NCBI GenBank assembly: GCA_029557215.1 | Contig: JAKPQQ010000103.1 | Location: forward strand, 1 to 47,395 | Reading direction: 5' to 3' | Length of the DNA: 47,395 nt | Origin: Fibrobacterota bacterium | Lineage (GTDB): Bacteria > Fibrobacterota > Fibrobacteria > UBA5070 | Part shown: piece after piece, positions 1 through 9,097 of the stretch | How positions within the stretch are numbered: position 1 is the first letter of the stretch | Layout: every line of letters starts with the position of its first letter | Position numbers and translations under genes: made by a program | Notes under the pieces: generated by a model | What the model saw: the letters and a program-made list of their open reading frames with translations, nothing else | Told to the model about the DNA's origin: nothing | Databases searched by the model: none

Positions 1-1
1 C

Positions 2-2194
2 AAGGCGAAATGGGGCAACGCGGGCACCGGCGTGTACGGCAACGGCGAGGACTTCGCGACGGGCGGCGACAAGCCGGAAGAACGCAGCGTGCAGATCACG
101 TTCTTCCTGATCGGCGCCGAGCCGAGGCTGGAAGACCCCAAACCGGGCCAGAAAGCGACCACCAAGGACAACCCCGTCCAGGACGAGAAGCTGGTGGAAA
201 AGAAGAAGATCGAGGGGGGTGGGAAGGGCTCGAGCAACAATACGCCATCCAATGACGACGACGATGTCATTTACTGCGCGGCAACGGATTCACTTGCAAT
301 CTTATCCAAAGAGCAGAAAGCCTCACTAGCCGTCGACGAAGAAATCAATAAGGCTTTCAAGCCATGGCTTGCTTTCGTTTTGTCGCACAAAGACAACAAG
401 GCGAAAGATGGCGAACGGATGACCGACGACGAGATTGCAGCGCGCGTCCAAGCTGTTTACAGATGTTTGGCAACCGTCTCAGGAATCAAGGATGACCAAA
501 AGGCGCGAGCCTACTGTTCATCGCTATCCGGGAAAATCTCCGAAGCAGAAAAACAAATCCTTGCGGACATCAAGACTCAAAAGGGCTCGCTTAGCGCTGG
601 ACATAAAATGAATTCAGGCAATGTGAAGGAGATCCTAAGGGTCGGAACCAAGCGTGCAGTCTGGGCCAGAAATGCTTATTGGGACGATGGGGTCAAATGG
701 CAACCTCGCGACCAAGTCATCAGGCAAATCAGAGAAGAGCGAGCGAAAGCCAAGCAGGAGGCAAAAGCTCCAAAAGGCCCTGAGAAAGAGCTCGAAGTCA
801 AGATCTTCGAGAAGAAACTGTTCGAACCAATCGACAACAGCCTTATCCCCGCTGTCGATAAGTTTTTCCAAGACCACTGCGTGAACCTTCTGCACGGCTC
901 CAAAAATTTCGACGCAAGCCTGTCCGCTTCTGTCTTCAGATACACCGCCGAGTCTGCGTTCGGCGCGACCATGAATTGGAAGGAACAGCGGACCATCAAG
1001 ATTGGAGCAAAGGCAGAGGGAAGCTTCTCCATCGCCCAAGCATCAGGAACCACTTCGGTACATTTTCCAAACAAGGATGGTGGAGATCTCCTCGGAGTTC
1101 TCCGAGCAGTCAGCCCCAGTTTAGTCAAATCATCCGCCGAACCTCTGCCATTCAAACTCGTTCTCGAAATAAAAGGAAACGCCTTCGTCGGTGCTTGTGC
1201 ATCCGCCTCGCTTGAAGGAGGCGTTTCACTGAAGCAAAACCCGGACGGAGGATTGAATGCCGGCGTAGAACTGTTTGCAGGCGCAAAAGCCAATGCGGAA
1301 GCATCTCTGACGACCATGGTACGGTTGCTGTCGGACGAAGATCGCAAAAAAGGATTGAAGCCTCATCAAGTCGACTGGGCCGAGCTAACCAAGGCGACCT
1401 TCGGTGTTTGGGCCGCCGCAGGATTCGGATTGGAAGCAGCCTTCAAGCTTGGGTACTTCGACAAAAAATGGGTTTACCAAGTCAAGGCTGGAATTGTCGT
1501 AAAAGGCGGGTGCGGAGCACATATCAAAGGAGCCCTTGACGCCCAATTGATGGCGAAAATGGCTTTTCATATGGCAAATTCTGTCGACTGGAAGGGCGTC
1601 GGCGACTTGTTCGATCAAGCCGCATCCATCGCATTTGAAGCCATTCTTTACCAATGTTTCACTACCGGACAAACGATCCGTCAGGCAGCAAGGGAACTGT
1701 CTGACCTGAATGACCAGGCACTTTCCAACATCGTTCATACAGCTTCACGAAGCCTAAACGAATTGAAACGCGTCGACGACTACCTTGACCATGCAATCCC
1801 TGGGTATTCTGGATACAAGAAGTTCCAAGCACCGTTCTTACTCCTAAAAGGAGCTCGAACTTGGGCACAAAGTCTCAGTACGGAAATGACAGCGAAAGAA
1901 AGAGCAATCTACACCGTCGAGAACGCGAACAAAAATCATCTATGGCTATACGCCACATGGAAAACAAAAGCGAACTTGATCTTCGAAATGAAGCTTGGTG
2001 GCGCTGGCCTTCTCGGGTTCGGCGAAGAACGGAAAGAGGAAGCGATCATCTCAGTCCTCAATACGATTCGACATCGCGACGAATTCAAGAAGATCCAGGA
2101 CAGTCTACAAGGCAGAGGGGTCACGATCGACTCACTTGTAGATGGAGCCGAACAAGACCGGTTGGATGCGATTCGGAGGAAATTCGGACTATGA
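2..2194 (+). CDS. Large toxin/effector-like protein, 5' truncated by window start
   Basis: The reading frame is open from base 2, so the true start lies outside the window; about 730 residues are visible. There is no signal peptide or clear membrane segment in the visible part. A charged, low-complexity linker (about residues 40-85, Lys/Glu-rich then NDDDD) precedes an alpha-helical region. From about residue 300 to 540 there is a Gly/Ala-rich section with alternating GAKA, ASLEGG and AGAKA motifs. This resembles the C-terminal half of large proteins encoded beside VgrG in type VI secretion loci, recalled from memory and not searched. The next gene, an ankyrin lipoprotein, overlaps the stop codon by ATGA, so the two are co-translated; a toxin-immunity pair is an inference. 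Base composition is more AT-rich than the neighbouring genes, consistent with transfer. Coding status is sure; function is uncertain. Confidence 0.6.
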   Translation, partial: KAKWGNAGTGVYGNGEDFATGGDKPEERSVQITFFLIGAEPRLEDPKPGQKATTKDNPVQDEKLVEKKKIEGGGKGSSNNTPSNDDDDVIYCAATDSLAILSKEQKASLAVDEEINKAFKPWLAFVLSHKDNKAKDGERMTDDEIAARVQAVYRCLATVSGIKDDQKARAYCSSLSGKISEAEKQILADIKTQKGSLSAGHKMNSGNVKEILRVGTKRAVWARNAYWDDGVKWQPRDQVIRQIREERAKAKQEAKAPKGPEKELEVKIFEKKLFEPIDNSLIPAVDKFFQDHCVNLLHGSKNFDASLSASVFRYTAESAFGATMNWKEQRTIKIGAKAEGSFSIAQASGTTSVHFPNKDGGDLLGVLRAVSPSLVKSSAEPLPFKLVLEIKGNAFVGACASASLEGGVSLKQNPDGGLNAGVELFAGAKANAEASLTTMVRLLSDEDRKKGLKPHQVDWAELTKATFGVWAAAGFGLEAAFKLGYFDKKWVYQVKAGIVVKGGCGAHIKGALDAQLMAKMAFHMANSVDWKGVGDLFDQAASIAFEAILYQCFTTGQTIRQAARELSDLNDQALSNIVHTASRSLNELKRVDDYLDHAIPGYSGYKKFQAPFLLLKGARTWAQSLSTEMTAKERAIYTVENANKNHLWLYATWKTKANLIFEMKLGGAGLLGFGEERKEEAIISVLNTIRHRDEFKKIQDSLQGRGVTIDSLVDGAEQDRLDAIRRKFGL

Positions 2195-2829
2195 GCAAAA
2201 AAGCAACATTCGTCCTCGCCGTCGCGGCGCTAGCCGGCTCTTGCACTTCCGCCCGACAAGATCCGACTGCGACAATCATCCAATGCACCTACCAGCCCGA
2301 TTCCGCATGCGTGGAAGCGGCGAAGAAGGCCATCAATGGCGGCGCAAATGTTTCATTTGTCGATGAGCAGGGGCTCTCGCTGTTTTTACTCGCCTCTCGC
2401 GGAATCGACCCTGCGGTTGCAGAAACACGTAAAGAGGAAGGTCGACCATTGCGGGCAAACGATGAAAGGGACCAAGAGGCATCCATCGCCCTTCTAAAAG
2501 CCCTGGTTTCGGCAAAAGCGGATATTTTCGCGACCGACAAGGAAGGCATGACCGCACTGCATCATGCCGCTCAGATGGGGCGAGCCAAAGTCGCATCCTA
2601 CTTGATCTCGCAAGGCTTGTCCGTAAATGCCCTCGACAAGCTATCGGCCCCACCGCTAATGTACGGCATCACATCAAACGACACAGGCACTGTCAGCACA
2701 TTGCTGAGGTCAGGAGCCAAAACCTCTTTTAGTGTCAACACAGGCTCCGGAACGATGCTCGGACTCGACTTTTACCTGGACCAGTCGCAAAGCCTTGAAA
2801 TGAAGACTTTGTTCCGAAATCGACGTTGA
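2191..2829 (+). CDS. Ankyrin-repeat lipoprotein, possible immunity/partner protein
   Basis: 212 aa starting at an ATG that overlaps the upstream stop (ATGA), with GGAGGA about 11 nt before it. The N-terminus MSKKATFVLAVAALAGSC is a lipoprotein signal with Cys18 as the predicted lipidated residue. The C-terminal half carries ankyrin-type repeats: DKEGMTALHHAAQMGR...VASYLISQGLSVNALDK, followed by a weaker repeat around PPLMYGITSNDTGTVSTLLRSGA. It should sit in the periplasm, anchored to a membrane. Ankyrin lipoproteins often follow secreted effectors as partners or immunity proteins; the translational coupling to the large protein upstream fits that but does not prove it. The ankyrin and lipoprotein calls are strong; the immunity role is inference. 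Confidence 0.75.
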   Translation: MSKKATFVLAVAALAGSCTSARQDPTATIIQCTYQPDSACVEAAKKAINGGANVSFVDEQGLSLFLLASRGIDPAVAETRKEEGRPLRANDERDQEASIALLKALVSAKADIFATDKEGMTALHHAAQMGRAKVASYLISQGLSVNALDKLSAPPLMYGITSNDTGTVSTLLRSGAKTSFSVNTGSGTMLGLDFYLDQSQSLEMKTLFRNRR

Positions 2830-2966
2830 TCCGCCTATCTTGCCTGACATCCCGCATGCCGGATGACCGTCAGCCGACCTTGCTCACACCTGTCTCTGGA
2901 TGCCAGTCGTCTGCGTCGTAGCGAATTCGGACTCGTAACTGATCAACGGGAGAAAAAGGAACACCC

Positions 2967-4139
2967 TTGCGGCAAGACCAAACCCGAATTCATTCCGCCA
3001 TCCGCTCGCAACAAAGGCGTCTTCTCGGCGAATTCGCCAAGGCGATGTTCGCTTTCGCTTGCATCGTTCTTGTCGGCTGGAGCTTCAGCCGCTGGACAGT
3101 GACGATCTTCAGCCTGTCGAATTCCGCACTTCAACTCGGCAGAGGTTCGCCGATCGTCCAAGGCTGGACCTTCGTCGAAAAAACCGCCGGAACATCCAGG
3201 ATTTCTTCTCCTCCAGAAATTGTTCACTGGAAACACCCAGACGGATCGAAGGTCGAGGTCGCCTCGTTCGGTTCCGCTCACGAGAACCCTCCGATGTGCA
3301 CCGATGCTCCATTGGAGTGCGCAAAACTGGAACTTATGGCTGGAATCCGAAGCTTCGATTCCGAATTCGGATCGTCGGTGGTCTCAACAAGATCCGTTGT
3401 TTCCGACGGATTCGAAGCCTTTGAGACGCACTGGAAATCCGGAGCCAGCACGATCCACCTGCGCTCCGGGCCCGACCTGCTCAGATTCGCATCTCCCGAA
3501 TCAGCATCCTTCGAATCCACCCTCCATCGACTCTCCAATGCAGGCATCGTCAGCCAACTTACCGATCCGCAATCCCTGCTTGCGCAATTCAGCATGCGAA
3601 AGACCATGCTGGTCGCCGCTTTTGCAGCTTTCGGCGGCATCTTGTGGGTGCTCCAGATTCTCACCTCCGGAACCCGCGCGGCACGCCTTCCCGCTTCGAC
3701 GGATCCATCCAACCAGGATGTCGTCGCCGAAGGATTGCGCACGCTGGTCGGAGCGCATCCCGCGCTGGAAGTGACGGAATCCCCCGACGGACGTTGGTCG
3801 CTGGTCGTCCATGGCGACATCCAGGGCCGACATCTTCTGTCAAACGAAGCGTCGAACTACCGGCACGAATTCCGGATCCGGCTGCGGGGACACGATGCGG
3901 TCGTGGTGGAATCAGTGAAGGCGAAGACCCGTTCCTCCGACGGCAATTCGGTGGCGCGCGGAAAGGAACACAGCCGCATTGCCCCCATGATCGACATCCC
4001 CGGCGGAACCCCGCCCATCGCGCCAAGCGCCCAGGGATTCCGTGTCGTCCTCGACTCCTTCGATCCGAGCGACCTCCGCTACGCCCTGGCCTACTACTTC
4101 CAGCTCCACGGCTGGGGCTGGGAGCCGCGGTTGTTTTGA
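2967..4139 (+). CDS. Two-pass membrane protein of unknown function
   Basis: 390 aa from a TTG start; the purine-rich stretch agaaaaagga ends 6 nt before it, and no ATG gives a better start. Two hydrophobic segments are visible, about residues 25-42 and 214-233. They bracket a roughly 170-residue soluble domain with two Cys in a CTDAPLEC motif (111-118), likely outside the cytoplasm. The region after residue 235 is soluble and ends GWGWEPRLF. I do not recognise a family. It follows the ankyrin lipoprotein by 137 bp on the same strand and shares that block's slightly lower GC in its first half. It could belong to the same accessory module or be independent. Confidence 0.6.
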   Translation: MRQDQTRIHSAIRSQQRRLLGEFAKAMFAFACIVLVGWSFSRWTVTIFSLSNSALQLGRGSPIVQGWTFVEKTAGTSRISSPPEIVHWKHPDGSKVEVASFGSAHENPPMCTDAPLECAKLELMAGIRSFDSEFGSSVVSTRSVVSDGFEAFETHWKSGASTIHLRSGPDLLRFASPESASFESTLHRLSNAGIVSQLTDPQSLLAQFSMRKTMLVAAFAAFGGILWVLQILTSGTRAARLPASTDPSNQDVVAEGLRTLVGAHPALEVTESPDGRWSLVVHGDIQGRHLLSNEASNYRHEFRIRLRGHDAVVVESVKAKTRSSDGNSVARGKEHSRIAPMIDIPGGTPPIAPSAQGFRVVLDSFDPSDLRYALAYYFQLHGWGWEPRLF

Positions 4140-4306
4140 AAGCCCCCCCCAGGAGCTTTCCAGCCCACGGCTGCGAGCCTTGGGGCTTCCAGATTTTGAC
4201 CGTTCGCCCTTTGGCATCCTTACCTACAGGATGAAGCATGCACCCTTGATACGCGCATCAACCTGACTCGCGAATTGCAACACGAGCCATTGGGATCGCT
4301 GGCCGA

Positions 4307-6637
4307 TCAAGGGGAAACAAACACCCTTTGGGTTCCACCTGGAAGATGAGCAAACCAAATCCCTGGGCGCAATCCCCGTGTGGAGATGGAGCGTCCATCC
4401 TGATCGAACCGGGTGGCCAGGGTTTTGGTCGCGCCAGTCGCATCGGTCAGGCGCAGGGAGGTTTCCGTGTAGCCTTGCAACCGCAAGAGCCCGGAACCCG
4501 CCAGGACGCGCACGGTTGGCGGGGCGCGCCTTGCGTCGACTCCGGTGGTGAGCTGGAAGGCGCCACCCTTGGCCTTTGGGGTCCAGACCCACGACACAGG
4601 TGTCGCGGCGAGCGTGTCGCCACCCGAAATACCCACCGCCCAGAGGTCGATCTGGTAATAGGCGGAGGAATTGTTCTTCCAGGGGATCGAGATGACGGTG
4701 TCGGTGGGGAGAATTGTCTGGACGTCCGACGGCTGGATGGCCACCTTGGATTCCCTGGCAAAGATGACCCCAAGCGAATCCACGCTGCGATCGAAAACCT
4801 GGATTTTGGCGACCGCCATGGCATCCAGGCGCCCGGCCTCCGAGGTGATCGAGACCGGTAGGTGCAGGAGCGAACGGCTGGCATCGAACACGGGAAGTCC
4901 TCGGGCCCGCAAACGAACCGGAACGTGCGAGCCCAATGCGCCCGAAGGGCCGATGGCCCCGCGGTGTCCGGCCACCGGGCCGACGCCCAATGCGCGGGTC
5001 CGGTGGCGCTCCACCGTCGAGTCGAGCACCAGGAAACCCGGCGAATTCGGATCGAGGGAGACAAAATCGCAGAAATGGCAGACCCAGTTCGCGCGAGCAT
5101 TGACCGAGATCGAATCCTGCCCAAGATACCCAACCAAGGCGGCGCTGTCGCTTGTGAGTATGGAATTCCAGCCTTGGTATAGATTGGAAACCCAGATGGT
5201 GCGGAGAATACTGTCAGGCCCCATGATCTGGACTTGCCTGCGGGAGTCCGAGAACGCATTGAGCGACCAGGGGCTCTCAAAAAACACAGTGGTGTCTGGT
5301 GGCGACAGTTTGACATAACAGCCAGTGCCGCAATGCAGCGTACCCGGAACCGTATCGTATACGATGCGTTCGACGAGCTTTCCGCCCACGAGTTCGACGA
5401 CGGTGTCCCGCGGGATTGCGATCCGGCCGGGGTACTGGATAGTCGAGTCCGAAATGCTCGTGGCCTTCAAGATGATGCCTTCTCCGGGCATGTGTGACAG
5501 AATGGTGTTGTGCCAGACATGGTTGCCGCTTCCCACGTAGTCGTCGAGACCATCGTTCGAGGTGCCAAACAATTGCCGCCCGCCCAGTGAATCCATTGCA
5601 TGCACGACGTTGTTCGACCAAAGCGCGGTCCCGGAGATCCGGTACATGTCGTAGCCATAGGCCAGCGCGTTGCCGTGGATGGTATTGTGCGTCACCACGT
5701 GGGCGGGCATGAGAGCGTCCTTGGAGTACAGGAAGCCTCCGTAGTCTTCGCTCCTGTACAGCATCGCGGTGAGCGGCGAGACCGTGTTGGTTGGATTGCG
5801 CACCACCTGGTTTGCGTTGTTCCAAGCCAGGTTCTCCCGGATCGTGCTGCCTTGGTCCCATTCCGTTTGGCTGTAGACGGCCCACCAATTGGTGTGGATG
5901 CGGTTGCGCTCGATCAGATGCCCGCCCATGGTTCCACACGCCGACCAGGGATTCGCGCCGGTGTCGGAGCGGCCGATCATGTTCTTCCAGGCCTGGCAGG
6001 AAGGGTTGCGGTTGTTGATGTAGAAGCCGGTCCAGAAGTTGCGGATTTCGCAGGCCCTGATGTCAACGGCAAGGCTGCGGATCAGGCTGATGCCGATCGA
6101 CCCGAAGTTGAGATCGTGCAAGCCGTCCCAAACGTCAAGGTTCTGGAACGCCGCGGGCTTCCGTCCGTCGACGACCAGGTTCTCCAGGTGGATGCGTTTG
6201 GAGTTCTTGACCAGGATCATCGCGGCGTGCTGGTACCCGGTGGTAGAAAAGGAAATGGACGAGTCGGACGCCGTCCCGACCCCCGACTTGTACGCGTAGG
6301 GCCACATCAGCCACCCCTTGGGAAGCCGGGGACGCCCTGCACCCGTGGGCGGGGTGAGCTGGAATAAAGTCGCCCGTCTGGCGGAATCGGCGACCAGCAG
6401 CGGTTCGTCCCAGATCAAGACGGGTTTTGTCGCGCCGGTGCCCACGATCCTGAGATCGCTTTTCCCCTCGATCCACAGCACGTTGGTCATGGGGTAGAGG
6501 GCGTCGGGGAGCTCGATGACGCATCCCGTCGAGGGGCAAGCGTCGATGGCGCTCTGGAGTCGTTCGGTGGCTCCCACGCCACCGGTGATGGGGGTGCCGG
6601 AAATCGAGAGGATGGCCAGTGCGAGGGGAAATGGCAT
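4307..6637 (-). CDS. Secreted parallel beta-helix protein with C-terminal sorting-type domain
   Basis: 776 aa. The ATG at 6637 is chosen because CTGGAG precedes it by about 9 nt and it opens a short Sec signal (MPFPLALAILSISGTP). Residues 20-330 carry the repeating turns of a right-handed parallel beta-helix as in pectate-lyase-like proteins: SKRIHLENLVVDGR, LIRSLAVDIRACEIRNFWTGFYINN, GGHLIERNRIHTN, HVVTHNTIHGNALAYGYD, GTALWSNNVVHAMDS. A beta-rich middle follows. The last ~70 residues (VRVLAGSGLLRLQGY...TDATGATKTL...GLRPGIWFAHL) match the style of the C-terminal domains on the GH5 enzymes in this window and of T9SS type A sorting domains. No catalytic residues could be assigned, so polysaccharide lyase activity is only possible. 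Likely surface-exposed or released. Confidence 0.75.
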   Translation of the reverse strand: MPFPLALAILSISGTPITGGVGATERLQSAIDACPSTGCVIELPDALYPMTNVLWIEGKSDLRIVGTGATKPVLIWDEPLLVADSARRATLFQLTPPTGAGRPRLPKGWLMWPYAYKSGVGTASDSSISFSTTGYQHAAMILVKNSKRIHLENLVVDGRKPAAFQNLDVWDGLHDLNFGSIGISLIRSLAVDIRACEIRNFWTGFYINNRNPSCQAWKNMIGRSDTGANPWSACGTMGGHLIERNRIHTNWWAVYSQTEWDQGSTIRENLAWNNANQVVRNPTNTVSPLTAMLYRSEDYGGFLYSKDALMPAHVVTHNTIHGNALAYGYDMYRISGTALWSNNVVHAMDSLGGRQLFGTSNDGLDDYVGSGNHVWHNTILSHMPGEGIILKATSISDSTIQYPGRIAIPRDTVVELVGGKLVERIVYDTVPGTLHCGTGCYVKLSPPDTTVFFESPWSLNAFSDSRRQVQIMGPDSILRTIWVSNLYQGWNSILTSDSAALVGYLGQDSISVNARANWVCHFCDFVSLDPNSPGFLVLDSTVERHRTRALGVGPVAGHRGAIGPSGALGSHVPVRLRARGLPVFDASRSLLHLPVSITSEAGRLDAMAVAKIQVFDRSVDSLGVIFARESKVAIQPSDVQTILPTDTVISIPWKNNSSAYYQIDLWAVGISGGDTLAATPVSWVWTPKAKGGAFQLTTGVDARRAPPTVRVLAGSGLLRLQGYTETSLRLTDATGATKTLATRFDQDGRSISTRGLRPGIWFAHLPGGTQRVFVSP

Positions 6638-6770
6638 CTGAAATGTCTCCAGTGGATCGGCTGACGGAGGAATTGGAATGGACTGCGCGAAGCTGTCGTC
6701 AAAACTTATCCTCCCGAAAGGGATGACTGCAAGGTGTACCCCTCCACGGGCACACCCGCTGTGATTTTGA

Positions 6771-7053
6771 TCACAAGATCTTCCCGGCACCGGAGATGAA
6801 AGGAGAACCACATCTCCCCATTCGCGCAGTCAGGTCATATGGTGTCGAGCCCGGATCATCGATCCGCGCCAGCACCTCGTGACTGTCGTACCCTTGACGA
6901 TGGAACTCGCGCGTAAAGAGGATGTTGGCGAGTTTGCCCTCTCCGCCGTAGGCTGTTTGCGGTTGGTATGGACGCTCGTGGCCTGAGGTCATCGAGATCG
7001 AAGGAGCCGCCGTGGAAGTTGGCCGCGAAGCTTGCGGTTCGGGGGCATGTCAC
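6771..7053 (-). pseudogene. Possible frameshifted gene remnant in a 425-bp gap
   Basis: The 425 bp between the beta-helix gene and the RES toxin hold no intact gene. On the minus strand two overlapping frames read protein-like: FHGGSFDLDDL in one frame (7020-6985), then QTAYGGEGKLANILFTREF and HRQGYDSHEVLARIDDPG in the next (6970-6850). This would fit a short gene broken by a frameshift. I recognise no family and see no good ribosome-binding site, so it may be chance. The rest of the gap is the promoter side of the beta-helix gene. Confidence 0.2.
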
Positions 7054-7062
7054 CCTAAACTC

Positions 7063-7545
7063 TCAATCCACCAACCTCGGATCGATTCGAAGAGGCTGGA
7101 ACGGGCCGATCTCGATGCGAGCGAAGTCCGGGTGGTCGGGATTGAGCAGGTAGTTGGTTTCCACCAGATCGAAGGGGATGCCTTGGAACGCCGCGCTCGG
7201 GATCCGGAGCACCGCGGAGGATTTGCCTCGCAACCAGACGTCGCCGATGGCCTGGGCCTCCAAAGGGGCCGGGAATTCGGCCCAGTCGAGCGGAAGCGAA
7301 TCGACAGGAAACGTCTGGACCAGGGACTTGGGGAACGTCACCGAATAGAATCCGTACGAATCCAGCAGAGTGGCGTCTTCGAGATGCATGAGGATCTCGA
7401 GCACAGCAAGCGAGAGCGTGCTCGATGTGTACACGGCCAACCTCCCCTTGCTGGACCATCTCCCCCCTGCCCTGCGCGCACCTTCGCCGCTGAATGCGTC
7501 GTCCTTGCGCTTGGCCTTGACCACGCGGTAGGCGGTCAGGATCAA
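7063..7545 (-). CDS. RES-domain toxin (NAD+-degrading family)
   Basis: 160 aa. A TTG start at 7545 is chosen because it overlaps the antitoxin stop (TTGA), has GAGGAAGG about 9 nt upstream, and gives the usual family N-terminus MILTAYRVVKAKRKDDAFSG. The RES signature is visible: GGRW (Arg29), AVYTS (Tyr39) and LAVLEILMHLE (Glu50), the positions used by this ADP-ribosyltransferase-like fold. Characterised members deplete NAD+ when free of antitoxin. The length of ~160 aa is normal. It is the second gene of an antitoxin-toxin operon, and the weak TTG start inside the antitoxin stop fits coupled, lower toxin synthesis. Family call is strong. Confidence 0.9.
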   Translation of the reverse strand: MILTAYRVVKAKRKDDAFSGEGARRAGGRWSSKGRLAVYTSSTLSLAVLEILMHLEDATLLDSYGFYSVTFPKSLVQTFPVDSLPLDWAEFPAPLEAQAIGDVWLRGKSSAVLRIPSAAFQGIPFDLVETNYLLNPDHPDFARIEIGPFQPLRIDPRLVD

Positions 7546-8105
7546 GAGAAGATGCCTTCCTCGAGCCGTTCGATCAGGTCTTCGACCTCCTGGGCACCCA
7601 GGTATGTCTGGGAATATCTGAGAGGGGTGGCACCGCCCAACGCCAGGGCGGGCCGATGGAGCCAAGCTCGCGCGGCATCCCGATCGCCCTCGAACAGTTG
7701 GATGGCCTTGGCCACGATCTGTCCCAGGCGAAGGAGCCTGTCGGATTCGTCGGGCTGGAGCTTGCCCTCCTTCTTGCGACGCAGGAGCGTGCTTTCAGAA
7801 ATGTGGAGGGTCTCGGCGATCTCGTAGGGAGTGGACTTCAATGCGTCGCTCAGGACCTGCAGCTTGTCGAAGCCGATCCCCCGCTCCACCGCACCGGACA
7901 ACAACAAGCCGGTGAGAGGGAGCCCGAGCAGCGCCGCTCCGGCGTAGCGCGAAGGTGCTGCCATGAATGCCGGTGCGGATCCCACAGGCTTTCGCGAGAC
8001 GCGATGCGCGACAATGGACACCGGTTCGGCGGCTTCCAGCTCGCCGGAAGGCGTCGCATTGGCTCGCCGGCTTCGCGTCGTGCTCTTGCCTGCAATTTTA
8101 GTCAT
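7542..8105 (-). CDS. Xre/MbcA/ParS-type antitoxin of the RES toxin
   Basis: 187 aa from ATG 8105 (MTKIAGKSTT...); GGAGG lies about 14 nt upstream, somewhat far, and a TTG at 8141 is an alternative. The middle (about residues 75-120) is an Xre-like helical domain with DALKSTPYEIAETLHISESTLLRRKKEGKL. The C-terminal part IVAKAIQLFEGDRDAARAWLHRPALALGGATPLRYSQT is the DUF2384 toxin-binding domain. It neutralises the downstream RES toxin and probably represses its own promoter in the 8106-8287 region. The ~70-residue Ser/Arg/Ala-rich N-terminal extension ahead of the Xre domain is longer than in minimal members and has no assigned role. Confidence 0.88.
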   Translation of the reverse strand: MTKIAGKSTTRSRRANATPSGELEAAEPVSIVAHRVSRKPVGSAPAFMAAPSRYAGAALLGLPLTGLLLSGAVERGIGFDKLQVLSDALKSTPYEIAETLHISESTLLRRKKEGKLQPDESDRLLRLGQIVAKAIQLFEGDRDAARAWLHRPALALGGATPLRYSQTYLGAQEVEDLIERLEEGIFS

Positions 8106-8287
8106 ATGGCGAAATTTATCCTCCAAATGACGATGTCGCAACCACGAAAGCTGCCCCCCCCACGGACAGGTATCTTTCCCGCCCGATGCCGGAGCAGAGG
8201 CCCGCCCGGTTTAGGCCTGACGCGCTCCAACCAATGGCGGCGCGAACGGCAGCGAATCCTTCCCGGGCCCCGGACGCGACCGCTTTC

Positions 8288-8944
8288 ATGATCCTCACCA
8301 CCATCGATCTGCTCGGAACCTTGGCCTTCGCCCTCACCGGAGCGTTCCGGGCGGTCAAGTACGAACTGGACTGGCTGGGCGTGGCGGCGCTCGCCTGCAT
8401 GACAGGAATCGGCGGCGGCATGGCGCGCGACGTCCTTCTGGGAAGCACGCCTCCCGTGGCGCTGCAACAGCCCGTCTACCTGCTGGTGTGCCTGGCCGGA
8501 GCGGCCTTGACGATCGTCGCCAAGCGCAGGATCGCCACATTGTGGAACTGGGTGATGATCGCCGACGCGCTGGGCCTGGGGTTCTTCGCGGCGATCGGCG
8601 CCGCGCGCGCCGAAGCCGCCGGAGCCAACCCCATGGTGGTCGTGCTGTTGGCCGGACTCACGGCGGTCGGCGGAGGTGTCATCCGCGACGTGTTGGTGAG
8701 CGAGATCCCGCAGGTGCTCAAGAGCGACTTCTACGCGACGGCCGCCCTGATCGGCGGAGGCGTGTTCTGGGCTTGCGGGCTGGGAGGCCTGGCCGACACG
8801 CCTCGCCTGTTGATCACCACCGCGTTGGTGTTCGGGCTGCGCATCTTCGCGATGCGCCGACGCCTGGAGCTGCCCAAGATCCGGCGCCTGCCCGCCAATC
8901 CAACGCGGATCGCGAACCCTTCGCGGGAGAACGAATCGCGCTGA
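8288..8944 (+). CDS. TRIC-family (UPF0126) cation channel-like membrane protein
   Basis: 218 aa. The start is placed at ATG 8288 because it gives the usual family N-terminus (MILTTIDLLGTLAFALTGAFRA); an ATG at 8234 in the same frame would add 18 residues. It contains the two-fold repeat typical of bacterial TRIC/YadS/YicG proteins: GIGGGMARDVLLG in the first half and AVGGGVIRDVLV in the second, each with the glycine-rich kink and Arg-Asp pair. About seven membrane segments can be traced. Prokaryotic TRIC proteins form trimeric cation channels; which ion this one moves cannot be read from sequence. It runs divergently from the antitoxin and has a basic C-terminal tail. Confidence 0.85.
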   Translation: MILTTIDLLGTLAFALTGAFRAVKYELDWLGVAALACMTGIGGGMARDVLLGSTPPVALQQPVYLLVCLAGAALTIVAKRRIATLWNWVMIADALGLGFFAAIGAARAEAAGANPMVVVLLAGLTAVGGGVIRDVLVSEIPQVLKSDFYATAALIGGGVFWACGLGGLADTPRLLITTALVFGLRIFAMRRRLELPKIRRLPANPTRIANPSRENESR

Positions 8945-8982
8945 GGCTGCGGAACGGGAACGCCCGAAGACAGAAAATACCC

Positions 8983-9012
8983 CCGATCGACCTGTTGAGC
9001 GTCGTCGATCGG
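8983..9012. terminator. 9-bp inverted repeat between convergent genes
   Basis: CCGATCGAC at 8983-8991 pairs perfectly with GTCGATCGG at 9004-9012 around a 12-nt loop. It lies between the convergent TRIC gene (ends 8944) and the RCC1-repeat gene (ends 9098). On the minus strand the stem is followed by GGGTATTTT, so it may end transcription of the RCC1-repeat gene. The U-tract is imperfect. Confidence 0.4.
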
Positions 9013-9097
9013 TTCTGGGCAAAACGATGAAGACGGGAATTTTCCGTGCCCTCGGAACCTTCGGTACGCACCGCCGTTCGGGCGCGCACCTGCTGCA

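Noticed and set aside
32..94. Start of the first gene at the GTG at base 32
   Set aside because: The frame is open upstream to base 2 with sensible sequence, so this is an internal codon of a gene truncated by the window edge.
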